Source: Arthrobacter sp042667405
Lineage (GTDB): Bacteria > Actinomycetota > Actinomycetes > Actinomycetales > Micrococcaceae
NCBI RefSeq assembly: GCF_042667405.1
Contig: NZ_JBHVAL010000001.1
Coordinates: forward strand, 372,001 to 436,000
Direction of reading: 5' to 3'
Length of the DNA stretch: 64,000 nt
Shown here: positions 41,148-49,726 of the stretch, piece after piece
Position numbering within the stretch: position 1 is the first letter of the stretch
How the letters are laid out: every line of letters starts with the position of its first letter
Notes under the pieces: model-generated
What the model was told of the DNA's origin: nothing
Seen by the model: only the letters and a program-made list of their open reading frames with translations
The model's database searches: none
Translations under genes and position numbers: made by a program

Positions 41148-42583
41148 CGGAAGGCCTCCGTCAAGGATTGTCTGAATGATTGGTATTGGACGGCGTCGCG
41201 GAGAACCCGACGCCGGGCGGCGTCCTCGTCAGTCCGCTCCAACAAGCGCCGGCACGTCGCCGTTGCCTCTGCCGGCAACGCCGTGGGTAGGACATCGGAG
41301 AGCATCGAAGCCAAACGGCCCCCTTCCTTGGCGGAGATAACCGCAAGAACAGCCTCTGCCAACGCAGTACCCCATGGTTGGGGGAGCTCGCGCAGTAAAT
41401 AGGCCAGGGTGACGGGCTCTTCCCCGCCTGTCTGGATGTGCCGCACCAGCCAGCGCTCACGCTCGCCGGCAGGCAGGCAATGCAGCAGCCGGGTATCGGT
41501 CCTGATGGTGAGCAGGGCCCGGACCCATTCCAGGTTGTTGCGGCCGGCGGCCGCTGAAGTCAGAGCGTCCAGGATCCTCGGCTCGTCTTTGAGGAGGGCT
41601 GCCGTCGCTTCCGGGCTGCGGCCCGAAACCGAGGTCCAGACCTCCAGCGGTGCACCCGTAATGATGGTCTCGAGCCTTCCCAGGCGGTCAGGTTCACCGT
41701 TGCGTGGTTGCGGCGCGATTCCGTCCCGCAACGCTGATGCGTCCGGATCCGGTGGAAGGTCGATGTCGAAGCGCTTGTTAAGCAATCCCTTGACGTGCAG
41801 CAATGGCAGCAGCCTGTCGGCCATCCGCCGGGCACGGGCACTTTCTGGCAGCTGGTCCAACAGCTCGGCTGCAACTTCGCGCACGCTTTTGGCTTTGTCG
41901 TCCAGGCCCTTCTCCAACAGTGCCTCGTCCTCATCGCGGAGGTCGGTGCCCAGGAGTTTCATAAGGTTCGCTCGCGTCCGGGCGCTGAGAGCATTCCACT
42001 GCGTGGACAGTTGCCCGCGGGCTGCTGCCACAGGGTCCACTGGGGTATCTGTTGCAAGGTCCACTGAGGCGTCAACGTGCCCGGGTTCTCGTCGTTCCGG
42101 CCGGGCGGACCATGATGGGCTGAACTCTTGGAGCCATCCCCCCCGTGTCCCTATGGCAGGCTCCAATACCCTGAATACCGACGACGTGTTCCCGGCCACC
42201 GCGAACAGCGCCGGAAGCAACCGGTGGGGGACCCGGAGTCGTGTTTGTGCCGCGAAGCCCAGCCAGTCCACCAACAGCTGGTTCCTGAGCTCCAGTCCCA
42301 CAGGGGGCTGATTGAGCAGGAGTTCCAGGAGCCGTGCCGCTTCGCCTGTAGCCTGCGGCTCAGCATCAGGTGGTGCCGGCAGCACCTGAAGCCCGGGAGC
42401 CGATGGGGCGGGCGTCCGTGCCGCCCGGCCCACCACGTCCGCCAACGCGGCCTGGTCAAGAAGAGCTTCTTCCCGTGACAAACCCTCAGGGGCGCGGAGA
42501 CCGAGTTCCGGGGGCAGCACGGGAGCCTCGTGGCGTCCGGTTCCCACGAGGGCAGTTGTTCGGAGCTCGTCAGTCCATCTCAC
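41144..42583 (-). CDS. DUF5691 family protein, HEAT-like helical repeats
   Basis: A 479-residue protein that I would place in DUF5691. The start MRWTDELRTTALVGTGRH is followed by an acidic linker and a long helical body. A segment LEKGLDDKAKSVREVAAELL looks like a HEAT repeat, suggesting a scaffold that binds other proteins. No catalytic motif is evident. It sits between the SWIM gene and the MoxR gene, overlapping each by 4 nt, which argues for a fixed partnership. Confidence 0.75.
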   Translation of the reverse strand: MRWTDELRTTALVGTGRHEAPVLPPELGLRAPEGLSREEALLDQAALADVVGRAARTPAPSAPGLQVLPAPPDAEPQATGEAARLLELLLNQPPVGLELRNQLLVDWLGFAAQTRLRVPHRLLPALFAVAGNTSSVFRVLEPAIGTRGGWLQEFSPSWSARPERREPGHVDASVDLATDTPVDPVAAARGQLSTQWNALSARTRANLMKLLGTDLRDEDEALLEKGLDDKAKSVREVAAELLDQLPESARARRMADRLLPLLHVKGLLNKRFDIDLPPDPDASALRDGIAPQPRNGEPDRLGRLETIITGAPLEVWTSVSGRSPEATAALLKDEPRILDALTSAAAGRNNLEWVRALLTIRTDTRLLHCLPAGERERWLVRHIQTGGEEPVTLAYLLRELPQPWGTALAEAVLAVISAKEGGRLASMLSDVLPTALPAEATATCRRLLERTDEDAARRRVLRDAVQYQSFRQSLTEAFR

Positions 42584-43887
42584 GGGGTCACCACCGTCCC
42601 GTTCACGACGACGGTCAACGGACGGATCCGTCCGTCCTCCAGCTCACCAAAAACATCCACTTTTTGGCCCCCCGTGAGCGCCAGGAGCGCATCAAGCGGG
42701 GCGTCTACCATCGGAAGGGCGTGACCATGGGAGTCGCAGATCCAGCCGCTGTCCTCCGGACTGACCGTAACGTCGCCCAACAGCACCGGGTGACGGAGCC
42801 GCCAAGGCGAGGCTGCCACCGCGGTGGACTCATTCCCAAGAGCCTGGGCGATAGTGCAGCCATTGCCGAGTGTCGTCGCCACGCCCCCAGGGTTGATGGG
42901 ACCGGTGAACATGGCGCGTTGCGGTGCCGAGCCCGGGTAGCGGGCCAGCGCCGCCTCGAGAAGGGCTCCGGACAGTTGCGGGGTGGCGAGGCCTTGGCCC
43001 TGCGCTGCGAAATCAAGAACGACGACGACAGTTCCCTCGGGTGACCTCAGCCAGGTCCGCTGTTGCTGGAGGCGGCCGTCGTCACTTCTGTGCGCACCCA
43101 GGACGAGCCATGGTCCCGGCAAGGACTCCGTCTCCTGTATTTCGGACGAGGGCGTGGCCCAGCCGACCGCTGTTTTGAGATCGGCGAACTCATCGGGGGC
43201 AAGACCGTCCTTCTGCGCCCACGCCTTGGTAAGGGCCCACCAGCGCCCGAGGGTCATCAGCAGATGATCAGCCCAATCCGTTCTCCCGTGAACATCCGAA
43301 GCCATCTGCCGCACTTGTTCGGCCACTCCGGGGAGCTGGGCATCCACCAGTCGTGCCGCCACGCCGTCCCACCACGAATACGGTTGCTTCCGCGCTGCCG
43401 CAAGTCCGGTCCTCACGACGTCAGTCAGCCATAGGGCGAAGTCGGCCATCCCGGCGTCCATCAGCTCCAACCGTGCTGTGAGGCGTTTGGCTTGTGCCTC
43501 GGGATCCGTAGCTTGACCGGTTTGTCGCCGTTCCTTGGCCGATGCCCGGTCGGCCCGTTGGTCTGCCCATTCCCGGGCGAAATCGGCGGTGTCGGTTGCT
43601 GACCCGGCTGCCTCGCCGCGGGCCCACAGCAGAAGCAGCGCCAAAGCGTGCTTGCAGGGAAACTTCCGGCTTGGACACGAACACCGGTAGGCAGGGGCAA
43701 CCACGTCCACGCTCACCTGATAGGGCCTTTTACCGCTGCCCTGGCATTTGCCCCACACCAAAACATCGGTGCTGCCCGACTCCGACCACGGCCCGGGGTG
43801 CGCAAGCTTGCGCGCAGCAGCCAGTGATGATGCGTCAGGAGCGGCACTGATGACTCTCTCTTCGCTCCAACGCCCCATGTGGTTCAT
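42580..43887 (-). CDS. SWIM zinc-finger protein (YehQ-like), first gene of the operon
   Basis: A 435-residue protein. The SWIM motif CSC-PSRKFP-CKH (Cys69, Cys71, Cys78, His80) marks a zinc-binding protein or nucleic-acid interaction module. The C-terminal 250 residues have beta-rich and helical parts without a recognisable catalytic motif. It is the first gene of the operon. Start uncertain: ATG 43887 (MNHMGRW) or 43878. The stop overlaps the DUF5691 start by 4 nt. Confidence 0.82.
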   Translation of the reverse strand: MNHMGRWSEERVISAAPDASSLAAARKLAHPGPWSESGSTDVLVWGKCQGSGKRPYQVSVDVVAPAYRCSCPSRKFPCKHALALLLLWARGEAAGSATDTADFAREWADQRADRASAKERRQTGQATDPEAQAKRLTARLELMDAGMADFALWLTDVVRTGLAAARKQPYSWWDGVAARLVDAQLPGVAEQVRQMASDVHGRTDWADHLLMTLGRWWALTKAWAQKDGLAPDEFADLKTAVGWATPSSEIQETESLPGPWLVLGAHRSDDGRLQQQRTWLRSPEGTVVVVLDFAAQGQGLATPQLSGALLEAALARYPGSAPQRAMFTGPINPGGVATTLGNGCTIAQALGNESTAVAASPWRLRHPVLLGDVTVSPEDSGWICDSHGHALPMVDAPLDALLALTGGQKVDVFGELEDGRIRPLTVVVNGTVVTP

Positions 43888-43945
43888 TCTGCCTGACCGC
43901 TCCGACACTTTTACGCATGGTCCGGGCGGGCCGCCTTAAAAGATG

Positions 43946-43980
43946 CAGGCCGGGGAACCCTCGAACGGTGCCCCGGCCTG
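43946..43980 (-). terminator. Hairpin terminator downstream of the hydroxylase gene
   Basis: A perfect 10-bp stem CAGGCCGGGG / CCCCGGCCTG (43946-43955 and 43971-43980) with a 15-nt loop, 10 bp after the stop of the 43991 minus-strand gene. Reading the minus strand, it is followed by ATCTTTTAAG, a weak T-rich stretch. Confidence 0.6.
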
Positions 43981-43990
43981 TCCCGCGAAA

Positions 43991-45922
43991 TCAGGCCTGG
44001 TTGCCCACCAGGTCGGCCAGGGCCTCTTTTCCGGGGCGCTCCGCGGAAAGCAGCCGCGCGAAAAATTCGCCGAGTTCTGCTGTTGCTGTCAGGGGCAGGA
44101 CGTTGGCGACGTACTGGTCCGGGCGCACCACGACGATGGCGCCGTCGCGGCTGAGGCCGCGGGCCTCGAAGATGTCGTTGCCGGGGTCGGTGCCGAATAC
44201 TTTTTCGAGGTAGGTGAGTTTGAAGGGTCCGACGGTGGGTTTGAAGACCGCGGGGACGGCGTTGATGTCCACTCCGGTGTGGTCTTGCTGGTAGATCACC
44301 TTGACGTCGAACCAGGCATCGCGGTCAAGGCTCGACGGCGTTGCGCCCAGTGGGGAGTCGGGTGCGGTTTCCAGCCACTGGGCCAGGTCCTCCACGGCAC
44401 CGGGGGCACCTGCGGGATTGGCGTCTGCGAAGACGTAGATCCGCCAGCGTCCGTCGGCTTTGGCGTGGTGGCCCAGGTGCATGGGGTTGGTGTCGCAGAC
44501 CCGCTGGACGGGTGCTGATTTGAAGCGTTTGCCTACGGGGAAACCGGTGGCGAGGTCCTGGTGGGTTGCTTCGGCAACGAGCATCGAGGGGGCGTACTGG
44601 GTCATGAACCCGGCGGGGAACTCCGCGGTGCTGGTGTAGAAGGTTTCCAGTTCGGTGGGGTCCTTGAATTCCTCGGGCTTCTTGGCCATGAGGGTGGACC
44701 ATTCCTTGTCGAAGTCGATGAGGTTTTTCGCCACGACCTGGCGTTCGGCGGAGTAGCTGTCCAGCAGGGATTCCGGGGACCGGCCTTCGAGGACGTGGCC
44801 GAGTTTCCAGCCGATGTTGAAGCCGTCCTGCATGGAGACGTTCATGCCTTGCCCGGCCTTGGCCGAGTGGGTGTGGCAGGCGTCGCCGGTGATGAACACC
44901 CGAGGGGTGCGCGTGCCGCGTTCGTCCGGCAGGACGTCGTCGAACCTGTCCGTAAGCCGGTGCCCGACTTCGTACACGCTGTGCCATGCCACGTTGCGGA
45001 CATCCAGGGTATAGGGGTGGAGGATGTCGTTGGCCTTGGCGATGATCTGCTCAATGGTGGTCTTGCGCACCGCGCCGTGGTCATCGGCAGCGACCTCACC
45101 CAGATCAACGTACATCCGGAACAGGTGCCCGCCCTCGCGGGGAATCAGGAGGATGCTGCCACCGGAGCCGGACTGGATGGCGCACTTGGTGCGGATGTCC
45201 GGGAAGTCCGTCACTGCCAGGACGTCCATGACGCCCCACGCGTGGTTGGCCTGGTCCCCGGCCAGATGGCAGCCAATGGACTCGCGGACCTTGCTTCGTG
45301 CGCCGTCCGCGCCAACGACGTACTTGGCCCGGATAACCCGCTGCTGGCCTTCCACCGCGCCGGAGGTGTGAAGGACGGTCACCTCCACGGGGTATTCGCC
45401 CTCGCCGGTGACCTTCAAGCCCACGAACTCGTATCCGTAGTCCGGGACCATGCGTGTGGGGGAGTTGGCCATGAACTCTGCGAAGTAGTCGAGCACGCGG
45501 GCCTGGTTAACGATCAGGTGGGGGAATTCGCTGATACCGGCCGGGTCGTCCACGGCACGGGCGGCCCGGACAATCTTCGTGTGATCGGCCGGGTCCGGCT
45601 TCCAGAAGGCCATCTCTGTGATGCGGTAGGCCTCGGCGGTGATCCGCTCTGCGAATCCGAATGCCTGGAACGTCTCGACGCTGCGGGCCTGGATGCCGTC
45701 AGCCTGGCCAATCGCCAAGCGGCCCGGACGACGCTCGATGATGCGGGTGGTTACTCCCGGGAACTGCGACAACTGGGCGGCCGTCAACATCCCTGCAGGG
45801 CCGGTGCCCACGATGAGGACGTCGACTTCGTCCGGGAGCCCGGCCGGCCGGTTGATTCCGACGCCGGCGGCGGGCTCGACCCGCGGGTCACCTGAAACAT
45901 AACCGTGGTGGTGGAACTGCAC
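43991..45922 (-). CDS. FAD-dependent aromatic-ring hydroxylase (3-hydroxybenzoate 4-monooxygenase / phenol monooxygenase type)
   Basis: A 643-residue group A flavoprotein monooxygenase with N-terminal FAD motif VLIVGTGPAGML (35-46), the central GADGARSKVRE (about 206), and the GD motif VFITGDACHTHSAKAGQGMNVSMQD. The C-terminal ~200 residues form the thioredoxin-like domain of the phenol 2-monooxygenase / MobA branch. The substrate is probably a phenol or hydroxybenzoate but is not proven. GTG 45922 with GAGGAA upstream. It stands alone, behind a strong palindrome. Confidence 0.87.
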   Translation of the reverse strand: MQFHHHGYVSGDPRVEPAAGVGINRPAGLPDEVDVLIVGTGPAGMLTAAQLSQFPGVTTRIIERRPGRLAIGQADGIQARSVETFQAFGFAERITAEAYRITEMAFWKPDPADHTKIVRAARAVDDPAGISEFPHLIVNQARVLDYFAEFMANSPTRMVPDYGYEFVGLKVTGEGEYPVEVTVLHTSGAVEGQQRVIRAKYVVGADGARSKVRESIGCHLAGDQANHAWGVMDVLAVTDFPDIRTKCAIQSGSGGSILLIPREGGHLFRMYVDLGEVAADDHGAVRKTTIEQIIAKANDILHPYTLDVRNVAWHSVYEVGHRLTDRFDDVLPDERGTRTPRVFITGDACHTHSAKAGQGMNVSMQDGFNIGWKLGHVLEGRSPESLLDSYSAERQVVAKNLIDFDKEWSTLMAKKPEEFKDPTELETFYTSTAEFPAGFMTQYAPSMLVAEATHQDLATGFPVGKRFKSAPVQRVCDTNPMHLGHHAKADGRWRIYVFADANPAGAPGAVEDLAQWLETAPDSPLGATPSSLDRDAWFDVKVIYQQDHTGVDINAVPAVFKPTVGPFKLTYLEKVFGTDPGNDIFEARGLSRDGAIVVVRPDQYVANVLPLTATAELGEFFARLLSAERPGKEALADLVGNQA

Positions 45923-45961
45923 GGGCTTTCCTCACTTCTTTGTGGGCTATTGAAACCATCT

Positions 45962-45994
45962 TGTTCGATAATAGAACAGCATGTTCTATTATCG
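45962..45994. promoter_or_regulatory. Perfect 13-3-13 palindrome upstream of the aromatic hydroxylase
   Basis: CGATAATAGAACA (45966-45978) and TGTTCTATTATCG (45982-45994) are exact reverse complements with a 3-bp spacer. A nested TGTTC-N7-GAACA (45962-45978) overlaps it. Centre is 58 bp before the GTG start. Such sites resemble IclR-type operators for aromatic catabolism, but no regulator gene is adjacent. Confidence 0.65.
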
Positions 45995-46105
45995 CTCGTT
46001 ATATCGTAATGCGGCTCACAGTCCGGGTTCAAGCCGTCCCGGTAGCTTCTCCCCGAATCGCCCGTGGTTCCTGCGCATTTGATCCATCGCATGTCAGGAT
46101 CAGGT

Positions 46106-47041
46106 ATGCCGCGACTGATGCTCCTCGATACTGCCTCCCTGTACTTCCGTGCCTTCTACGGGGTACCCGATTCCATCAAGCGCGCCGATGGGACTCCGGT
46201 CAACGCAGTGCGTGGCTTGATGGACATGATTGCCCGCCTCGTGACCGATTACGAGGCCACACACTTGGTGGCCTGCTGGGACAACGACTGGCGGCCGCAG
46301 TGGCGTGTTGACCTGATCCCCAGCTACAAGGCGCACCGCGTTGCGGAGATCGTGCCCAACGGTCCCGACGTCGAAGAAGTCCCCGACCCGCTCGAGGCGC
46401 AGATCCCCATGATCCGCAAAGTCCTGGATCTTGCCGGGATAGCCGTGGTTGGCGTGGACCAGCACGAGGCCGATGACGTGGTGGGCACCTACGCCAGCCT
46501 TGCGCCGATCCCTGCCGATGTGGTGACGGGCGACCGGGATCTCTTCCAGCTCGTGGATGACCAGCGCGACATACGGGTGATCTACACAGCGCGGGGGATG
46601 AAGAATCTCGAAGTGGTCACCGACGTCGTCGTTGTTGGCAAATACAGGGTCCTGCCCCAGCAGTACGCGGACTTCGCAATCCTCCGGGGAGACGCCTCCG
46701 ATGGGCTCCCCGGGGTTGCCGGCATAGGGGAAAAGACGGCGGCCGCCCTGCTTGGGGAGCACGGCTCGCTGGAAGGGCTGCTGGAGGCGGCAGAAGATCC
46801 CGACGGCGGGTTGTCGGCTTCCATCCGCGCCAAACTGTCAGGCGCGGCGGACTACCTGAAGGTTGCGCCCGCCGTCGTCAATGTCGTCCGTGACCTGAAG
46901 GTGCCGACCCTCGAGGAGGCAGGCGCCCACTTGGGCCCCGTCACGGGCGAAGCGCGCGCCGAGCTGGAGCGGCTGGCCACCGAATGGAACCTGGGCGGCT
47001 CTGTCAGCAGGCTTCTGGACGCGTTGGACCGTATCGGCTGA
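46106..47041 (+). CDS. Stand-alone 5'-3' exonuclease (FEN/PIN family)
   Basis: A 311-residue protein matching the 5'-nuclease domain of DNA polymerase I without polymerase. Seen are MLLDTASLYFRAFYG (about 4-18), HEADDVVGTYA, VVTGDRDLFQLV, the helix-hairpin-helix GDASDGLPGVAGIGEKTA and the acidic metal ligands. It probably removes flaps or RNA primers. ATG 46106 has AGGA six bases before it; ATG 46091 has no clear site. It is divergent from the hydroxylase across the palindrome region. Confidence 0.92.
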   Translation: MPRLMLLDTASLYFRAFYGVPDSIKRADGTPVNAVRGLMDMIARLVTDYEATHLVACWDNDWRPQWRVDLIPSYKAHRVAEIVPNGPDVEEVPDPLEAQIPMIRKVLDLAGIAVVGVDQHEADDVVGTYASLAPIPADVVTGDRDLFQLVDDQRDIRVIYTARGMKNLEVVTDVVVVGKYRVLPQQYADFAILRGDASDGLPGVAGIGEKTAAALLGEHGSLEGLLEAAEDPDGGLSASIRAKLSGAADYLKVAPAVVNVVRDLKVPTLEEAGAHLGPVTGEARAELERLATEWNLGGSVSRLLDALDRIG

Positions 47042-47186
47042 GTTCGCCGACTGGCTCGGCTGGATTCACAGCCTCGTCATAGCTTTCGGACAGCCAAGTC
47101 TGGGGTTGGTCCCTCAACGTGTTAGGAGGACGGTGTACTGGCCGTCCCGCAGACAACACCCGTAGCAACGGATCGAGGAGAGGTAC

Positions 47187-47744
47187 ATGTCGAGAACCAA
47201 GAGAGTTACCCTTAGCGTCGCAGCCGGAGCGCTGGCCTTGGGCGCCGGACTGGGTGTGACCAGCATGGCCACAGCTGCCACGACGCCAACGCCGAGCGCC
47301 ACATCCTCTGCCGATGCCACCGCGCCATCGGACCACGCCGGAAAGCCGGGCGGGCACGGGCACGGGCGTGACGGCGGAAAGATCGCGCAGGAGCTGGCGA
47401 CGAAGCTCGGAGTCGACGAGACCAAGGTGTCCGAGGCCCTGAAGGCCTTCCGTGAAGCGAACAAGCCGACCACACCTCCGACCGAGGGAACCGAGGGCAC
47501 CAAGCCGGACCCATCGGCGCATGAGGCTGCATTGGCCAAGTCGCTCGCATCCGCACTCGGCGTTGACGAAGCCAAGGTCACCGCCGCATTGCAGGAAATC
47601 CGCTCCGAGGGCCAGGCCGAACGTGCCGCAGCCCTCAAGACCCGGCTGGACAAGGCCGTGACGGACGGAAAACTCACCCAGGCAGAGGCTGATGCCGTGA
47701 CCAAGGCCGTTGAGGCCGGAGTTATTGGTGGAGGCGGCCGCTAG
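47187..47744 (+). CDS. Secreted protein with duplicated helical repeat
   Basis: A 185-residue exported protein. A signal peptide covers residues 1-30 (ending ATA/ATT), then a Ser/Thr/Pro/Ala/His-Gly-rich linker with GGHGHG (56-60). Two near-identical helical units, ATKLGVDETKVSEALKAF (about 71-88) and ASALGVDEAKVTAALQEI (121-138), are followed by a KLTQAEADAV helix (163-172). No known domain is recognised. RBS GAGGAGAGG is clear. It stands alone; a good hairpin terminator follows. It may be a cell-wall or stress-related small secreted protein. Confidence 0.8.
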   Translation: MSRTKRVTLSVAAGALALGAGLGVTSMATAATTPTPSATSSADATAPSDHAGKPGGHGHGRDGGKIAQELATKLGVDETKVSEALKAFREANKPTTPPTEGTEGTKPDPSAHEAALAKSLASALGVDEAKVTAALQEIRSEGQAERAAALKTRLDKAVTDGKLTQAEADAVTKAVEAGVIGGGGR

Positions 47745-47774
47745 CCGTCACTGCCCCGTCTTTGGGCGAACATG

Positions 47775-47810
47775 AAGGATCCCTTGGAATCGTCCAGGGG
47801 ATCCTTTGCG
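47775..47810 (+). terminator. Rho-independent terminator after the secreted repeat protein
   Basis: AAGGATCCCTTGG (47775-47787), 6-nt loop, and CCAGGGGATCCTT (47794-47806) form a 13-bp stem with one wobble pair, followed by TTTGCGTT. It lies 30 bp after the stop of the 47187 gene. Confidence 0.7.
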
Positions 47811-47838
47811 TTGCCCGCGAAAAGATTTTCGCACGCGT

Positions 47839-47865
47839 TGTCGATTTGTCCTCGCACTGTTCGAC
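47839..47865 (+). promoter_or_regulatory. Probable ECF42-type promoter
   Basis: TGTCGA (47839-47844), 17 bp, then CGAC (47862-47865), 54 bp before the DGPF gene. As I recall, the ECF42 group uses TGTCGA as -35 and CGA(T/C)C as -10, and controls DGPF genes. The sigma factor next downstream belongs to that group, so self-controlled transcription of the pair is likely. Confidence 0.6.
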
Positions 47866-47919
47866 CTAAGGGTGAGAAGGTCGAAGAGCGGCTTTCCACG
47901 ACACAGGAGATTGATCCAG

Positions 47920-48339
47920 ATGGCAAAGTACATGTTGATCATGCGGGCAGATGACGATTCCTACGCCAAGTTCGAGAACATCGACTTCAACGACGTCCTT
48001 GAAGCCATGGGCAAATTCAACGACGAACTGATCCGGGCAGGGGTGCTCCTCGCCGCCGAGGGCCTGGAGGACGCCAAAGAAACGGTGGTGGTGGACTTCA
48101 CGGGTGAAACCCCGGTTGTCACGGACGGCCCCTACGGAGAGACGAAGGAACTCTTCGGCGGCTTCTACATCCTCGACGTCGCCTCCAAGCAGGAAGCCGT
48201 GGAATGGGCCAAGAGGGCGCCCATGACGGCCGGCACCAAGACCGAGATCCGCCGCGTCACCAGCATCGATGAGTTCCCGCAGGACAACGAGTGGATTCAG
48301 AAGGAACGCGCCTGGCGTGAGCAGACCGGACAACTCTAA
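47920..48339 (+). CDS. DGPF/YCII-related domain protein
   Basis: A 139-residue protein of the DGPF family: MAKYMLIMRADDD, FNDELIRAGVLLAAEGL and FTGETPVVTDGPYGETKELFGGFYIL. The last motif carries the eponymous DGPF-type sequence, here DGPYGE. Such proteins are the usual partners and targets of ECF42 sigma factors. Its activity is unknown. A -35/-10 match lies upstream. ATG at 47920 has AGGAG ten bases upstream. The sigma gene starts 36 bp downstream. Confidence 0.85.
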   Translation: MAKYMLIMRADDDSYAKFENIDFNDVLEAMGKFNDELIRAGVLLAAEGLEDAKETVVVDFTGETPVVTDGPYGETKELFGGFYILDVASKQEAVEWAKRAPMTAGTKTEIRRVTSIDEFPQDNEWIQKERAWREQTGQL

Positions 48340-48375
48340 GCATCCGGCGGCTTGGCGTAGCCAACGGCAGCGGAA

Positions 48376-49620
48376 GTGAGCAGCAACGAGGCAAGGGCCG
48401 CCGTCGAAGCGGTATGGCGCAGTGAATCTGCCCGCATCGTCGGCGCCCTTGTCCGCTACACGGGTGACTTCGCCCTTGCTGAGGACCTTGCCCAGGAGGC
48501 ACTCGCGGAAGCGATCGTCTCATGGTCAGTCAACGGCATCCCGCGCGAGCCCGCGGGTTGGCTGATGACAGCAGGTAAGCGCAGAGCCATCGATACATTC
48601 CGGAGGCGGTCGGTCCAGGACGAAAAGTACGCGCTGTTGGCCCACGGTCTTTCCGAGGAGGACCCCGGCACGGACGCGCTGTTCAACCCCGACGCGATCG
48701 ACGACGACGTCCTTGCACTGATGTTCATTTCCTGCCATCCGGTGCTGTCCAAGGAAGCACGTATTGCCCTGACTTTGAAGGTCGTAGGGGGCATGGGCAC
48801 CGACGAAATAGCCAAGGCGTTCCTTATTCCCGTTCCCACCGTCCAGGCCCGCATCACGCGGGCCAAGAAGACCCTGGCAGCAGCCCACATACCTTTTGCC
48901 GTTCCGGAGCACCGTGAAATTCCCCAGCGGCTGGGATCCGTGCTCCAGGTGCTCTACCTCGTCTTCAATGAGGGGTCATTTGCCTCAGCGGGGGATTCCT
49001 GGATGAGGACGGAGCTCGCTGCCGAAGCCAGGCGGCTTGTCCGCGTCCTTGTCCGGCTGACTCCGGAACCCGAAGTCTTCGGGCTGCTGGCCTTGATGGA
49101 GCTGACGGCTGCCCGCTTCCCTGCCAGGCTCGACGCTGCCGGGAATCCCGTCCTCCTCGAGGACCAGGATCGACGCCGCTGGGACCAGCCAGCGATCCGG
49201 CGCGGCCGGGCGGCACTTTCGACGGCGATTGCGTCCGGGCGGGGACTGGGTGCCTACGGACTGCAGGCGTCCATTGCCGAATGCCATGCGCTGGCGCGGA
49301 CGGCGGCGGAGACGGATTGGGAGCGGATTGCCATTCTGTATGAGGCCCTAAGTTCGCTTGCGCCGTCACCGGTAGTAGAGCTTAATCGTGCGGTCGCATT
49401 GGCCATGGCTTCCGGTCCAGCTGCGGGTTTGGAGCTCGTCGACTCGCTCCAGGGCAGGGGAGAGCTGGAGGGATCGCATCTTCTGCCAACGGTAAGGGGC
49501 GAATTGCTTGCCCGGCTGGGTCGTCGCGCGGAGGCGGTGGAGGCCTGGACGGCAGCACTCGACCTATGTTCGAACACCGCCGAAAGGACTGCGCTGGAAC
49601 GGAAGATCGCACTTTTGTGA
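48376..49620 (+). CDS. ECF42-group sigma factor with C-terminal TPR-like extension
   Basis: A 414-residue sigma factor. Residues 1-75 hold sigma region 2 (GDFALAEDLAQEALAEAIVSW, DTFRRR), and region 4 with HTH is at about 125-170 (MGTDEIAKAFLIPVPTVQAR). The ~230-residue C-terminal extension with TPR-like helices (ELNRAVALAMASGPAAGL) and GLGAYGLQASIAECHA is characteristic of ECF42. No anti-sigma gene is nearby; the extension is thought to control activity. GTG start is taken. It is the second gene after the DGPF gene. Confidence 0.9.
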   Translation: MSSNEARAAVEAVWRSESARIVGALVRYTGDFALAEDLAQEALAEAIVSWSVNGIPREPAGWLMTAGKRRAIDTFRRRSVQDEKYALLAHGLSEEDPGTDALFNPDAIDDDVLALMFISCHPVLSKEARIALTLKVVGGMGTDEIAKAFLIPVPTVQARITRAKKTLAAAHIPFAVPEHREIPQRLGSVLQVLYLVFNEGSFASAGDSWMRTELAAEARRLVRVLVRLTPEPEVFGLLALMELTAARFPARLDAAGNPVLLEDQDRRRWDQPAIRRGRAALSTAIASGRGLGAYGLQASIAECHALARTAAETDWERIAILYEALSSLAPSPVVELNRAVALAMASGPAAGLELVDSLQGRGELEGSHLLPTVRGELLARLGRRAEAVEAWTAALDLCSNTAERTALERKIALL

Positions 49621-49726
49621 GTGGCAAGGGGGTCCCTGCCAGTACCCCTAACAGCATTAACTCCTAACGTTCAGCCAGGCAGTGTTAGATGGAAATATCA
49701 GATTTGTACCAACCCGCAGGAGAAAC

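Noticed and set aside
44561..45895. A 444-codon plus-strand open frame opposite the aromatic hydroxylase
   Set aside because: Antisense of a well supported flavoprotein; its translation is rich in Gly, Val and His with no known motif.
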